52,959 bases of DNA from contig JAVBPG010000026.1 in NCBI GenBank assembly GCA_031549685.1, positions 1-52,959 of the forward strand, given 5' to 3'. The stretch comes from JAITMY01 sp031549685 (lineage in GTDB: Bacteria > Bacteroidota > Bacteroidia > Bacteroidales > UBA932). This document shows positions 45,028 through 52,498 of this stretch, piece by piece (position 1 is the stretch's first letter; each line of letters starts with the position of its first letter). The notes below the pieces were generated by a model. That model did no database searches and had not been told where the DNA came from. It was given only the letters and a program-made list of their open reading frames with translations. The translations under genes and the position numbers were made by a program.

Positions 45028-46938
45028 CTACTGCAAACCGCTACTGCCTACTTTCCCTCTGTATTTCGCCAGCGTAAGGCTAATCAGAATTACCACCAGC
45101 GTAACGCCCACATCGGCGGTAATGGCCAGCACCAGGTTGCCGTAACCGGCAAAAGCCAGCACAATGAACAGCAGCTTCACGGCAATGGCGCCAACGGTGT
45201 TGCCCTTGATAACGCCCACCGTTCTGCGCCCTAGCTTTATGAGGAAGGGAATGAGCGAGAGCTTATCGTTCATCAGCGCAATGTTGGCCGTTTCAATGGC
45301 CGTGTCGCTGCCCGCCGCGCCCATAGCAATGCCTACGGTGGATAGGGCCAGGGCCGGGGCATCGTTCACGCCGTCGCCCACCATGGCCACATGTTCGTAT
45401 TTTGCCAAAGCATCCTTCAAATATTTCACTTTGTCCTGCGGGAGTAAATCGCCGTGCGCTTGCTCGATACCCACTTGTTGTGCCACATGTTGCGCCGCGC
45501 TATCGTTATCACCGGTAAGCATAATGGGTTCAATGCCTATGTTTTTCATGTCGGCAATGGCCTGGGCGCTCTCGGGTTTTACCTCGTCCGTCAAGCCTAT
45601 AATGCCCGCCACACCGTGGCCAAAGCTGATGGCCACCGCGGTTTTTCCCTGCGCCGACAGCTTTGCGACCTCCGCCTCTGCCTCCTTTGAGATAGGCTGA
45701 AACTCACGCACAAAGTTGAGACTGCCTACAATAACCTCCTCGCCCTCGCACACCTTGCAGCGCGAGGTTGCCCCCTTGCCGGCGTGGCTTTGAAACATTT
45801 CGCTCTCATGCGGCGTAAAGCCCTCGCGCTTGGCCGCCTCTACAATAGCCTGCGCTAAAGGATGTTCTGAGAAAAACTCCGTGCCTGCGGTGCAGGCCAG
45901 CAACTCCTCCCTATCGCTTCCGTCAAGCGAAATAACATCGGAAACAATGGGCTTGCCGTAGGTAATGGTGCGGGTTTTGTCTAAGCACACCGCCTTAATT
46001 TTGGCCATTTGCTCAAGGTACATGCCACCCTTTACCAACGCGCCGCGCGCCGAGGCATTTCCAATGGCCGCATAAATGGCTACAGGAGTAGATATTACAA
46101 GTGCGCAAGGGCAGGATATTACCAGCAGGGTAATGGCCTGGTGCAAGGCCTCCTTAAATTCGTGGCCGAGAAAAAGCACCGGAACGGCGAACAGCAGCAC
46201 CGCCAGCAGCAGCACAATCGGCGTGTAAACTCTGGCAAACTTTTGAATAAATTTTTGGCTCTGCGACTTGGTGGCCTGCGCCTCAAAGGTAAGCTCAATA
46301 ATTTTGGCGAGCGTGCTATCGGCAGCGGCCTTGGTAACGCGCAGCTCAATAAATCCGCTCTTGTTGAGCGTTCCGGCAAATACGCTGTCGCCCTTGATTT
46401 TATCCTTCGGAATCGGCTCGCCGGTAATGGTAGATTCATCCACCGCCGAAACGCCAAACTCCACCACGCCGTCGAGCGGAATTAAATCGTGCGGTTTGAC
46501 TTGAATAATTGTACCAACCTCAATATCGGCAATGGGCACATCCTGTCCGGTGGATTTGAGCGTAGCGGTTTTGGGAGAGTTTTGCACCAGGCTATCGAGC
46601 GCGCTCATGCTTTGCTCTACGCCGATATCCTCCAACTTTTCGCCTAAAACATACAGCACAATAACCACCGCCGCCTCGGGGTATTCGCCCAGGTAAAATG
46701 CCGCCACAACGGCAATGAGCATGAGCAGGTTGATGCTGCTGAACTTCAGGCGCACCAGGGCCTGAAGGCCCTCCCACAGCACCTCGTAGCCAACGCCCAG
46801 CACCAGGGCGCCGAATATAAACGGCGCGTAGGGCATGGGGAAGTTTATTCCCGTAATGGAAAGTACTTCAAGTGCTATCACCGCCACCACGGCAATGACA
46901 AGCAGCACAAATTTTTTATCGTTCCAAGGTAATTTCAT
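45028..46938 (-). CDS. Heavy-metal P1B-type ATPase (Zn/Cd-type) with altered DKTGT motif
   Basis: A 636-residue metal efflux pump with no N-terminal metal-binding domain: it starts almost at the first membrane helix. The transporter core has CPC at residues 276-278 in VISCPCALVISTPVAI, the actuator motif TGEP (172-175), the HP dipeptide (SEHPLAQAI), MLTGDND and GDGVNDAPAL, and the C-terminal helices VKLLFIVLAFAGYGNLVLAITADVGVTLVVILISL, whose late Asp is typical of Zn/Cd/Pb pumps. The phosphorylation motif reads DKTRT (Asp320, Arg323) instead of DKTGT, from codon CGC where GGC is expected. This may reduce activity or be a sequence error. Likely function: Zn(II)/Cd(II) export. Confidence 0.9.
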   Translation of the reverse strand: MKLPWNDKKFVLLVIAVVAVIALEVLSITGINFPMPYAPFIFGALVLGVGYEVLWEGLQALVRLKFSSINLLMLIAVVAAFYLGEYPEAAVVIVLYVLGEKLEDIGVEQSMSALDSLVQNSPKTATLKSTGQDVPIADIEVGTIIQVKPHDLIPLDGVVEFGVSAVDESTITGEPIPKDKIKGDSVFAGTLNKSGFIELRVTKAAADSTLAKIIELTFEAQATKSQSQKFIQKFARVYTPIVLLLAVLLFAVPVLFLGHEFKEALHQAITLLVISCPCALVISTPVAIYAAIGNASARGALVKGGMYLEQMAKIKAVCLDKTRTITYGKPIVSDVISLDGSDREELLACTAGTEFFSEHPLAQAIVEAAKREGFTPHESEMFQSHAGKGATSRCKVCEGEEVIVGSLNFVREFQPISKEAEAEVAKLSAQGKTAVAISFGHGVAGIIGLTDEVKPESAQAIADMKNIGIEPIMLTGDNDSAAQHVAQQVGIEQAHGDLLPQDKVKYLKDALAKYEHVAMVGDGVNDAPALALSTVGIAMGAAGSDTAIETANIALMNDKLSLIPFLIKLGRRTVGVIKGNTVGAIAVKLLFIVLAFAGYGNLVLAITADVGVTLVVILISLTLAKYRGKVGSSGLQ

Positions 46939-46963
46939 AATGTGAAATTTTTTATCTTTTATT

Positions 46964-46993
46964 TACCCCCAACCCCCTAAAAGGGGCTATAAC
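46964..46993 (-). repeat. Repeat family R4, inverted copy
   Basis: TACCCCCAACCCCCTAAAAG then GGGCTATAAC. It pairs with the copy at 47120-47149, and an R3 inverted pair is nested between them. Confidence 0.75.
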
Positions 46994-47013
46994 CGCGGTG
47001 GACTCGTGTGTAG

Positions 47014-47100
47014 TGTCATTCTGAGCTAAGCGAAGAATTTCTAGTTTATACTTGGCAACATTGGAATAGTTGGAGATTCTTCGCTTAGCTCAGAATGACA
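47014..47100. repeat. Repeat family R3, inverted pair nested in an R4 pair
   Basis: TGTCATTCTGAGCTAAGCGA and the complementary right arm ending AGCTCAGAATGACA (47100). The two families are stacked so that the entire P-type ATPase-ruvB gap is one palindrome inside another. Confidence 0.82.
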
Positions 47101-47119
47101 AAGATGACAAACGTACTCT

Positions 47120-47149
47120 GTTATAGCCCCTTTTAGGGGGTTGGCGGTA
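47120..47149 (+). repeat. Repeat family R4, direct copy
   Basis: GTTATAGCCCCTTTTAGGGG then GTTGGCGGTA, ending 7 nt before the ruvB stop. Confidence 0.78.
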
Positions 47150-47155
47150 ACACAA

Positions 47156-48178
47156 TTAGAACAACCTCCCACTACCACCCCAATCCTTAGCAAAACCAAG
47201 ATGCTTGTAAGCCAACTCCGTGGCCTCGCGACCGCGCGGAGTGCGAACAATAAAACCTTCTTTTATGAGGAACGGCTCGTAAACTTCCTCAATGGTTTCG
47301 CCGTTTTCGCCCACTGCGGTTGACAATGTACTAATGCCCACCGGGCCTCCCTTGAATTTTTGAATAATGGTGGTGAGAATGGTGTTATCCATTTTATCCA
47401 ATCCGTGCTTATCCACATTAAGCGCTTCGAGTGAAAATTGCGTTATTTCCAAATCAATTTCACCACGACCTTTTACCTGCGCAAAGTCGCGTACGCGGCG
47501 GAGTAAGGCGTTGGCAATGCGGGGCGTACCGCGGCTGCGGGTAGATATTTCCTTAGCTGCCGCCGAAGTAATTTTTATGCCCAAAATGCCTGCCGAGCGC
47601 GTAATAATGTTGGCCAGCACATCGGCATCGTAGTACTGCAGGTGGCACGAAATGCCAAAGCGGGCGCGGAGTGGGGCCGTGAGCAAGCCGCTCCTCGTGG
47701 TGGCGCCAACCAGTGTAAACGGATTCAGCTTGAGCTGTATGGAGCGCGCCGACGGGCCCTTGTCAATCATGATATCGATGACGTAATCCTCCATGGCGGA
47801 GTACAAAAATTCCTCCACAATGGGGCTCAGCCGGTGAATTTCGTCGATAAACAAAACATCGCGCGGCTCAAGGCTGGTGAGCAAGCCGGCAAGGTCGCCG
47901 GGTTTGTCGAGCACAGGGCCTGAGGTTACTTTAAAACCAACGCTTAACTCGTTACTTACAATTTTGGCAAGCGTGGTTTTTCCCAATCCGGGAGGTCCGT
48001 GCAGTAGCACGTGGTCAAGCGATTCGCCACGCATGGAGGCCGCCTGCACAAACACCTTCAGGTTTTCTATAACCTTATCTTGCCCACGAAACTGGTCAAA
48101 CCCCGAGGGACGGATTTGGTTGTCAAAATCCGCGTCTTGCTTTTCGGATTCGGTATGCGGGTCAAAAATTTGGGACAT
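47156..48178 (-). CDS. ruvB: Holliday junction branch migration helicase RuvB
   Basis: Hexameric AAA+ motor that, with RuvA, migrates Holliday junctions. The 340 residues show RPSGFDQFRGQDKVIENL, Walker A GPPGLGKTT (61-69), Walker B VLFIDEIHRL, the sensor and arginine-finger ATTRSGLLTAPLRARFG, and the C-terminal winged helix with TPRGREATELAYKHLG. Length is normal. The gene is alone here; ruvA and ruvC are outside. Confidence 0.97.
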   Translation of the reverse strand: MSQIFDPHTESEKQDADFDNQIRPSGFDQFRGQDKVIENLKVFVQAASMRGESLDHVLLHGPPGLGKTTLAKIVSNELSVGFKVTSGPVLDKPGDLAGLLTSLEPRDVLFIDEIHRLSPIVEEFLYSAMEDYVIDIMIDKGPSARSIQLKLNPFTLVGATTRSGLLTAPLRARFGISCHLQYYDADVLANIITRSAGILGIKITSAAAKEISTRSRGTPRIANALLRRVRDFAQVKGRGEIDLEITQFSLEALNVDKHGLDKMDNTILTTIIQKFKGGPVGISTLSTAVGENGETIEEVYEPFLIKEGFIVRTPRGREATELAYKHLGFAKDWGGSGRLF

Positions 48179-48219
48179 AGCTTGAAGTACGATTTACTAA
48201 TTACAAGGTACAAATTGTT

Positions 48220-48244
48220 ATTCTCCGCAAATTTTGCGGAGAAT
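48220..48244. terminator. Hairpin between the immunity-like gene and ruvB
   Basis: ATTCTCCGCAA (48220-48230) and TTGCGGAGAAT (48234-48244) pair perfectly over 11 bp with a 3-nt loop. It lies after the minus-strand gene at 48272 and before ruvB, but lacks a strong T-run, so termination is uncertain. Confidence 0.45.
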
Positions 48245-48271
48245 GGGTAAAATATTTACCGCAAGATAAAT

Positions 48272-48475
48272 TTATTCTTTCTTTTTTGCGCAAAACGCCC
48301 ATATGAAAACAAAAATCCATAATGCTACTGTCCATCCACCAAAAAGATTGACCAAGAATATCAAAAATGTTGCGACAGAATTTCTACCCGACGCTATGAT
48401 GGTTGGCAAAAAATAAATAAACAAGCCAACGATTCCAAGTAAAATAAGAAAGAGTATACTCACTCCTGCTTCCAT
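48272..48475 (-). CDS. Superinfection immunity-like small membrane protein
   Basis: A 67-residue protein with two hydrophobic helices: VSILFLILLGIVGLFIYFLPTIIA and ATFLIFLVNLFGGWTVALWIFVFIWAF, ending in a positive KKKE. The YFLPT..I, LxNLFGGWTxxLWI pattern matches the phage T4 Imm-type superinfection immunity family, whose members block DNA injection at the membrane. Members in chromosomes are common and their role is unproven. It lies between nadA and ruvB, same strand. Confidence 0.8.
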   Translation of the reverse strand: MEAGVSILFLILLGIVGLFIYFLPTIIASGRNSVATFLIFLVNLFGGWTVALWIFVFIWAFCAKKKE

Positions 48476-48541
48476 TATAATTTATATCTTTATATATTAA
48501 GTAGTATCAAAGTTTCCCCGTGCTTCGTGTCACGTGTCAAC

Positions 48542-49483
48542 TTACAACCCCAGCCTCTCCGAAATCTCTAACATCCTCACAATCGACTTCTCCGCCTTCT
48601 TGCGCAAATCCTCTTCCACCTTAATTTCAGGGGTTTCTGTTTCCAAAGAATGAAGCAGTTTTTCAAGCGTCATCAGCTTCATGTACTCGCAGTTGTTGCA
48701 GCCGCAGGTGCTATCGATGGGCGGCACGGGAATAAATATTTTTCCGGGGCTGGCCTGCTGCATTTGGTAAATAATGCCGGGCTCGGTGGCCACCAAAAAT
48801 TCCTGCGCCTCGCTGGTTTGCGAGAATTTGAGCAGCGCTGCGGTAGAACCGACCTTATCGGCTAACAGCAGCAGCGATTCCTTACACTCGGGGTGCGCCA
48901 ACACTTTGGCCTTTGGGTGCTGACGCATTAAGTCCACCAGCTTTTCAACCGAAAACTGCTCGTGCACGTGGCAGGCGCCGTTCCAAATAACCATGTCGTT
49001 GCGGCCGGTTTCCACTTTTATGTAGTTGCCCAAGTTGCGGTCGGGCGCAAAAAGTATTTTTTCGGTTCGCGGTAGGCTGTTCACAATGGCCAGCGCGTTG
49101 CTCGATGTGCAGCAAATATCGGTAAGCGATTTTACCGCTGCCGAAGTATTCACGTACGAAATTACCGTATGGTTGGGGTGCGCTTCGACAAATTTTTTAA
49201 ACGCACTGTATTCACAAGATTCCGCCAGCGAGCATCCTGCGTTCATATCGGGCAGCAGCACCTTTTTTTCGGGGGCGAGAATTTTTACCGTTTCGCCCAT
49301 AAAGTGTACGCCGCACATTACCACCAGGTCGTTTTTCAGCTTAGTGGTTTGCTGCGCCAAGGCAAGGCTATCGCCCACGTAATCGGCCACCTCCTGAATT
49401 TCGGGCAGGGTGTAGTAGTGAGCAAGAATAGCGGCATTTTTTTCTTGCTTCAGCTGTAGTATCTTTTTCTTTAGCTGTTCCAT
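48542..49483 (-). CDS. nadA: Quinolinate synthase A
   Basis: Condenses iminoaspartate with dihydroxyacetone phosphate to quinolinate, the precursor of NAD. A [4Fe-4S] cluster is required. The ligands are likely Cys84 (NAGCSLAESC), Cys171 (NGACHVHEQF) and one of the CGCNNC cysteines at 260-265. Other motifs: AHYYTLPEIQEVADYVGDS and PDMNAGCS. 313 residues, normal. nadB and nadC are not in the window. Confidence 0.95.
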   Translation of the reverse strand: MEQLKKKILQLKQEKNAAILAHYYTLPEIQEVADYVGDSLALAQQTTKLKNDLVVMCGVHFMGETVKILAPEKKVLLPDMNAGCSLAESCEYSAFKKFVEAHPNHTVISYVNTSAAVKSLTDICCTSSNALAIVNSLPRTEKILFAPDRNLGNYIKVETGRNDMVIWNGACHVHEQFSVEKLVDLMRQHPKAKVLAHPECKESLLLLADKVGSTAALLKFSQTSEAQEFLVATEPGIIYQMQQASPGKIFIPVPPIDSTCGCNNCEYMKLMTLEKLLHSLETETPEIKVEEDLRKKAEKSIVRMLEISERLGL

Positions 49484-49515
49484 ATTTTAATGTATTAGCA
49501 CACAGATAATTTACA

Positions 49516-49595
49516 TTGTCATTGCGGGCTTGACCCGCAATCTCATGTCAAAAGTTCTTCGATTTGGGGATTGCGGGTCAAGCCCGCAATGACAA
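49516..49595. repeat. Repeat family R1, full inverted pair
   Basis: TTGTCATTGCGGGCTTGACC on the left, GATTGCGGGTCAAGCCCGCA and ATGACAA on the right. It fills the DUF4269-nadA gap. Confidence 0.85.
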
Positions 49596-49612
49596 GAAAA
49601 AAAGGTACAATG

Positions 49613-50182
49613 TTAATCCTTATTATCCGTGTATTCTGTGTTCCATCGTCTTAATATTTCTTCGTCTGTTAATTGCTCAAAGGTAAGCAATCCATCGTAA
49701 GGATTACCGTTTACGCTTAGCAGTTTTGCAAATGCCGGTTCGGTTTTTAATCCGCTTTGTTTTAACTCAATAATTTTTTTCTTAAAACTTTCACCAAATA
49801 AATTCAGCAATCGGTATTCAACAAGCATGTGTCGATAAGCATTTTGTAAAATAGCCGGCGTGGAGTTGGCGTAGATTTCAACCTCCATACCTTTGTACCA
49901 AAATCCTATGCAGGTTGAGGTTTTTGGTTTTGTGATTGCAAATTTAGCTTCATTACCAAAATATTGTTCTACCTCACGGTCGAAAGTTTCGTAGCAGTGC
50001 GCCTCGCAAATTATATCCAAATCGCTGATATCGGTGTCAATTCCAATGGGAATGGTTCCGGTAAGCAGGGGAGCGTAAACTTTCAGCTTTTCAAAAATTC
50101 CCAACTCCTGCAGCAAAGTGTAGCAATGCTGTTGCTTTGCATTTCCGCTGCGGAGGTATTCTATAGAGGTAAAATCAATCAT
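49613..50182 (-). CDS. DUF4269 protein (nucleotidyltransferase-like)
   Basis: A 189-residue protein. The core LLTGTIPIGIDTDISDLDIICE has the GS/T..D.D pattern of nucleotidyltransferase folds, and EVEIYANSTPAILQNAYRHMLVEYRLLNLFG follows as in the family. The ATG at 50182 (MIDFTSIEYL) is chosen, since the upstream extension reads through an R2 repeat. No substrate or partner is known. Confidence 0.8.
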   Translation of the reverse strand: MIDFTSIEYLRSGNAKQQHCYTLLQELGIFEKLKVYAPLLTGTIPIGIDTDISDLDIICEAHCYETFDREVEQYFGNEAKFAITKPKTSTCIGFWYKGMEVEIYANSTPAILQNAYRHMLVEYRLLNLFGESFKKKIIELKQSGLKTEPAFAKLLSVNGNPYDGLLTFEQLTDEEILRRWNTEYTDNKD

Positions 50183-50193
50183 ACTTAAGTTAT

Positions 50194-50226
50194 GAGATTG
50201 CTTCGTCGTTCCTCCTCGCAATGACG
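50194..50226. repeat. Repeat family R2, single arm
   Basis: GAGATTGCTTCGTCGTTCCT then CCTCGCAATGACG, upstream of the DUF4269 start. Confidence 0.7.
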
Positions 50227-50236
50227 TGGTTCGAGG

Positions 50237-50300
50237 TGTCATTGCGGACTTGATCCGCAATTTCCCGATTAGGATATCTCGAATCAAGTTCGGGATGGCA
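50237..50300. repeat. Repeat family R1, degenerate pair
   Basis: TGTCATTGCGGACTTGATCC then GCAAT on the left; a decayed GAATCAAGTTCGGGATGGCA on the right. Confidence 0.6.
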
Positions 50301-50736
50301 ATTTATTTTTCGGAAAATTAGGGTTTTCAACAACTCCCTTTTACATTATATTTTCTTTTCTTTTTTTCTAAAAATAAATAAAACTCAATGATTATTATAA
50401 TAGCCTGTTAACTCTGTAAATATGTTTTTGGTAAAAGGCTTGCAGGGTTCAAAGCTGACATTTTTATAACATCATTGTCAACGATTTTATTTTATAATAT
50501 ACTTATATACAGTGTATTATAAAAATACAATTTGATTATTGACATAGTACAATGTTAATAAAAATATGCTTGTCGAGCAATGTTGAAATTATGAAAAGTA
50601 TGTTGATTTTAACCTAGCTATTTTTAATATTTAAATTTTGGAAATAGAAAAATTGTTACATACGAATCGGGAAATGTTAAGTCAAAATTTTTAGGAAAAT
50701 TTTTTTCGGAGAAGAATTAACAGGCAGCTGTGGGGT

Positions 50737-50766
50737 TTTGAACAAAAGCAAAAAGATGTAAATTTG
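50737..50766 (+). promoter_or_regulatory. Promoter of comM
   Basis: TTTG (-33, 50737-50740) and TAAATTTG (-7, 50759-50766) are spaced by 18 nt, a good match to the phylum's consensus. The leader to the ATG at 50849 would be about 75 nt. Confidence 0.6.
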
Positions 50767-50848
50767 AGGTCTTCGCCCAACTTACGCCCAAGCGGGGATT
50801 GGCGGATAAAATAGTAAATGGTCAATCGTCAAATTGTAAATTAATATT

Positions 50849-52390
50849 ATGTTAGTAAAAACCTTTGGTAGTGCAGTTTACGGAATTAACGCGACAACAG
50901 TTACCGTGGAGGTAAGCGTGGTTGCAGGTGTGGGATTCTTTTTGGTGGGCCTGCCCGATAGCGCCGTGAAGGAAAGTCAGCACCGAGTTACCTGCGCGCT
51001 GCGCACGTACGGCTACAAGTGGCCCGGCAAACAGGTGGTAATTAACATGGCACCGGCCGATATCCGCAAAGAAGGTTCGGCGTATGATTTACCGCTGGCC
51101 ATTGGTACACTGGCGGCTTCGGAGCAAATTGCGGGCGCTGAAAAGCTGGGCGACTACCTTATTATGGGCGAACTTTCGCTCGACGGCAGTCTGCAACCTA
51201 TTAAAGGCGCGCTGCCCATTGCGGTGCACGCGCGCGAGGAGGGTTTCAAAGGTTTTATTTTGCCAAAACAAAATGCGACGGAAGCTGCCGTGGTAAATAA
51301 GTTGGAAGTTTACGGCGTAGAAAACATTAAGGAGGTCATTGATTTTTTCAATGGCGAAAAAGAGTTGGAGCGAACGGTTGTTGATACGCGCATAGAATTT
51401 GCTACGCACGCCAATGCTTACGACGTAGATTTTTCGGAAGTAAAAGGTCAGGAAAATGTAAAGCGGGCGCTGGAAATTGCCGCCGCCGGCGGACACAACG
51501 TAATAATGGTGGGTGCTCCGGGTAGCGGTAAAACCATGCTGTCCAAACGTTTACCAACCATTATTCCGCCGCTTACGCTGAACGAGGCCTTGGAAACCAC
51601 CAAAATCCACTCCGTGGCGGGCTACATGGATAAGAATAAAGGGCTGATTACCAAGCGTCCCTTCCGCGCTCCTCACCACACCATCAGCGATGTAGCCTTG
51701 GTGGGCGGCGGAACGTATCCGCAGCCGGGCGAAATTTCGCTGGCGCACAACGGCGTTTTATTTCTCGATGAGTTGCCCGAATTTAAGCGCACCGTGCTGG
51801 AGGTTATGCGGCAGCCGCTTGAGGATAGGCAAATTACCATTTCTCGTGCAAAATTTTCGGTAGAATATCCTGCCAACTTTATGCTGGTGGCCAGCATGAA
51901 TCCTTGCCCCTGCGGCTACCACAACCACCCCGAAAAGGAGTGCGTTTGCCCGCCGGGCACGGTGCAAAAATATCTCAACCGCATTTCGGGTCCGCTGCTC
52001 GACCGCATAGATATTCATATTGAGGTGGTGCCCGTGGCTTTTGACAAGCTATCGGACGCCGCTCCCGCTGAAACCAGCGCGCAGGTGCGGGAGAGGGTGG
52101 TGCGCGCTCGTGCTATTCAGCAGGAGCGGCTGAAAAACGAAAACGGCATGCACTGCAACGCCATGCTCAACAGCCGCCTCATAAAGGAGCACTGCAAGCT
52201 GGACGAGGCGGGCGCCGCCAAGCTCAAAACCGCCATGGAGCGCCTTGGCCTTTCGGCGCGCGCCTACGACCGCATTCTCAAGGTTTCGCGCACCATTGCC
52301 GACCTTGCCGGCGAACCGAATATTTTGCCCGACCACGTGGCGGAGGCCATTCAGTACAGGAGCTTGGATAGAGAAGGGTGGGCGGGGTAG
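50849..52390 (+). CDS. comM: YifB/ComM family Mg-chelatase-like AAA ATPase
   Basis: A 513-residue AAA+ protein. The N-terminal domain (1-180, GLPDSAVKESQHRV.. IVNMAPADIRKEGSAYDLPLA) is a Lon-protease-like fold, followed by Walker A GAPGSGKT (222-229), GGGTYPQPGEISLAHNGVLFLDELPEF (Walker B) and the CPCGYHNHPEKECVC cysteine cluster. ComM is a helicase that promotes branch migration in natural transformation; whether this organism is competent is not shown. It has its own promoter and stands before an ORF6N gene. Confidence 0.93.
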   Translation: MLVKTFGSAVYGINATTVTVEVSVVAGVGFFLVGLPDSAVKESQHRVTCALRTYGYKWPGKQVVINMAPADIRKEGSAYDLPLAIGTLAASEQIAGAEKLGDYLIMGELSLDGSLQPIKGALPIAVHAREEGFKGFILPKQNATEAAVVNKLEVYGVENIKEVIDFFNGEKELERTVVDTRIEFATHANAYDVDFSEVKGQENVKRALEIAAAGGHNVIMVGAPGSGKTMLSKRLPTIIPPLTLNEALETTKIHSVAGYMDKNKGLITKRPFRAPHHTISDVALVGGGTYPQPGEISLAHNGVLFLDELPEFKRTVLEVMRQPLEDRQITISRAKFSVEYPANFMLVASMNPCPCGYHNHPEKECVCPPGTVQKYLNRISGPLLDRIDIHIEVVPVAFDKLSDAAPAETSAQVRERVVRARAIQQERLKNENGMHCNAMLNSRLIKEHCKLDEAGAAKLKTAMERLGLSARAYDRILKVSRTIADLAGEPNILPDHVAEAIQYRSLDREGWAG

Positions 52391-52451
52391 CCGCCGAAGC
52401 GGATTTAAGAATTTAAAGTTCAAAATTTCAGATTGTTCTTGCCAAGCACCA

Positions 52452-52485
52452 CGTCATTGCGAGGAGGAGCGACGAAGCAATCTCA
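52452..52485. repeat. Repeat family R2, single arm
   Basis: CGTCATTGCGAGGAGGAGCG then ACGAAGCAATCTCA, 13 nt before the ORF6N start. Confidence 0.7.
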
Positions 52486-52498
52486 TAATACGAAAAGG

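Larger units (their letters stand above)
50183..50848. other. Long AT-rich gene-free region before comM
   Basis: About 665 bp without a gene. The left end has an R2 arm (50194-50226) and a degenerate R1 pair (50237-50300). From about 50330 to 50720 follows a strongly AT-rich stretch, with many TTATAAT-like words. No DnaA-box cluster or clear long repeat was seen. The right end carries the comM promoter. Confidence 0.65.

Noticed and set aside
50330..50720. Possible oriC in the AT-rich gap
   Set aside because: No repeated DnaA boxes were found; AT richness alone is not enough.
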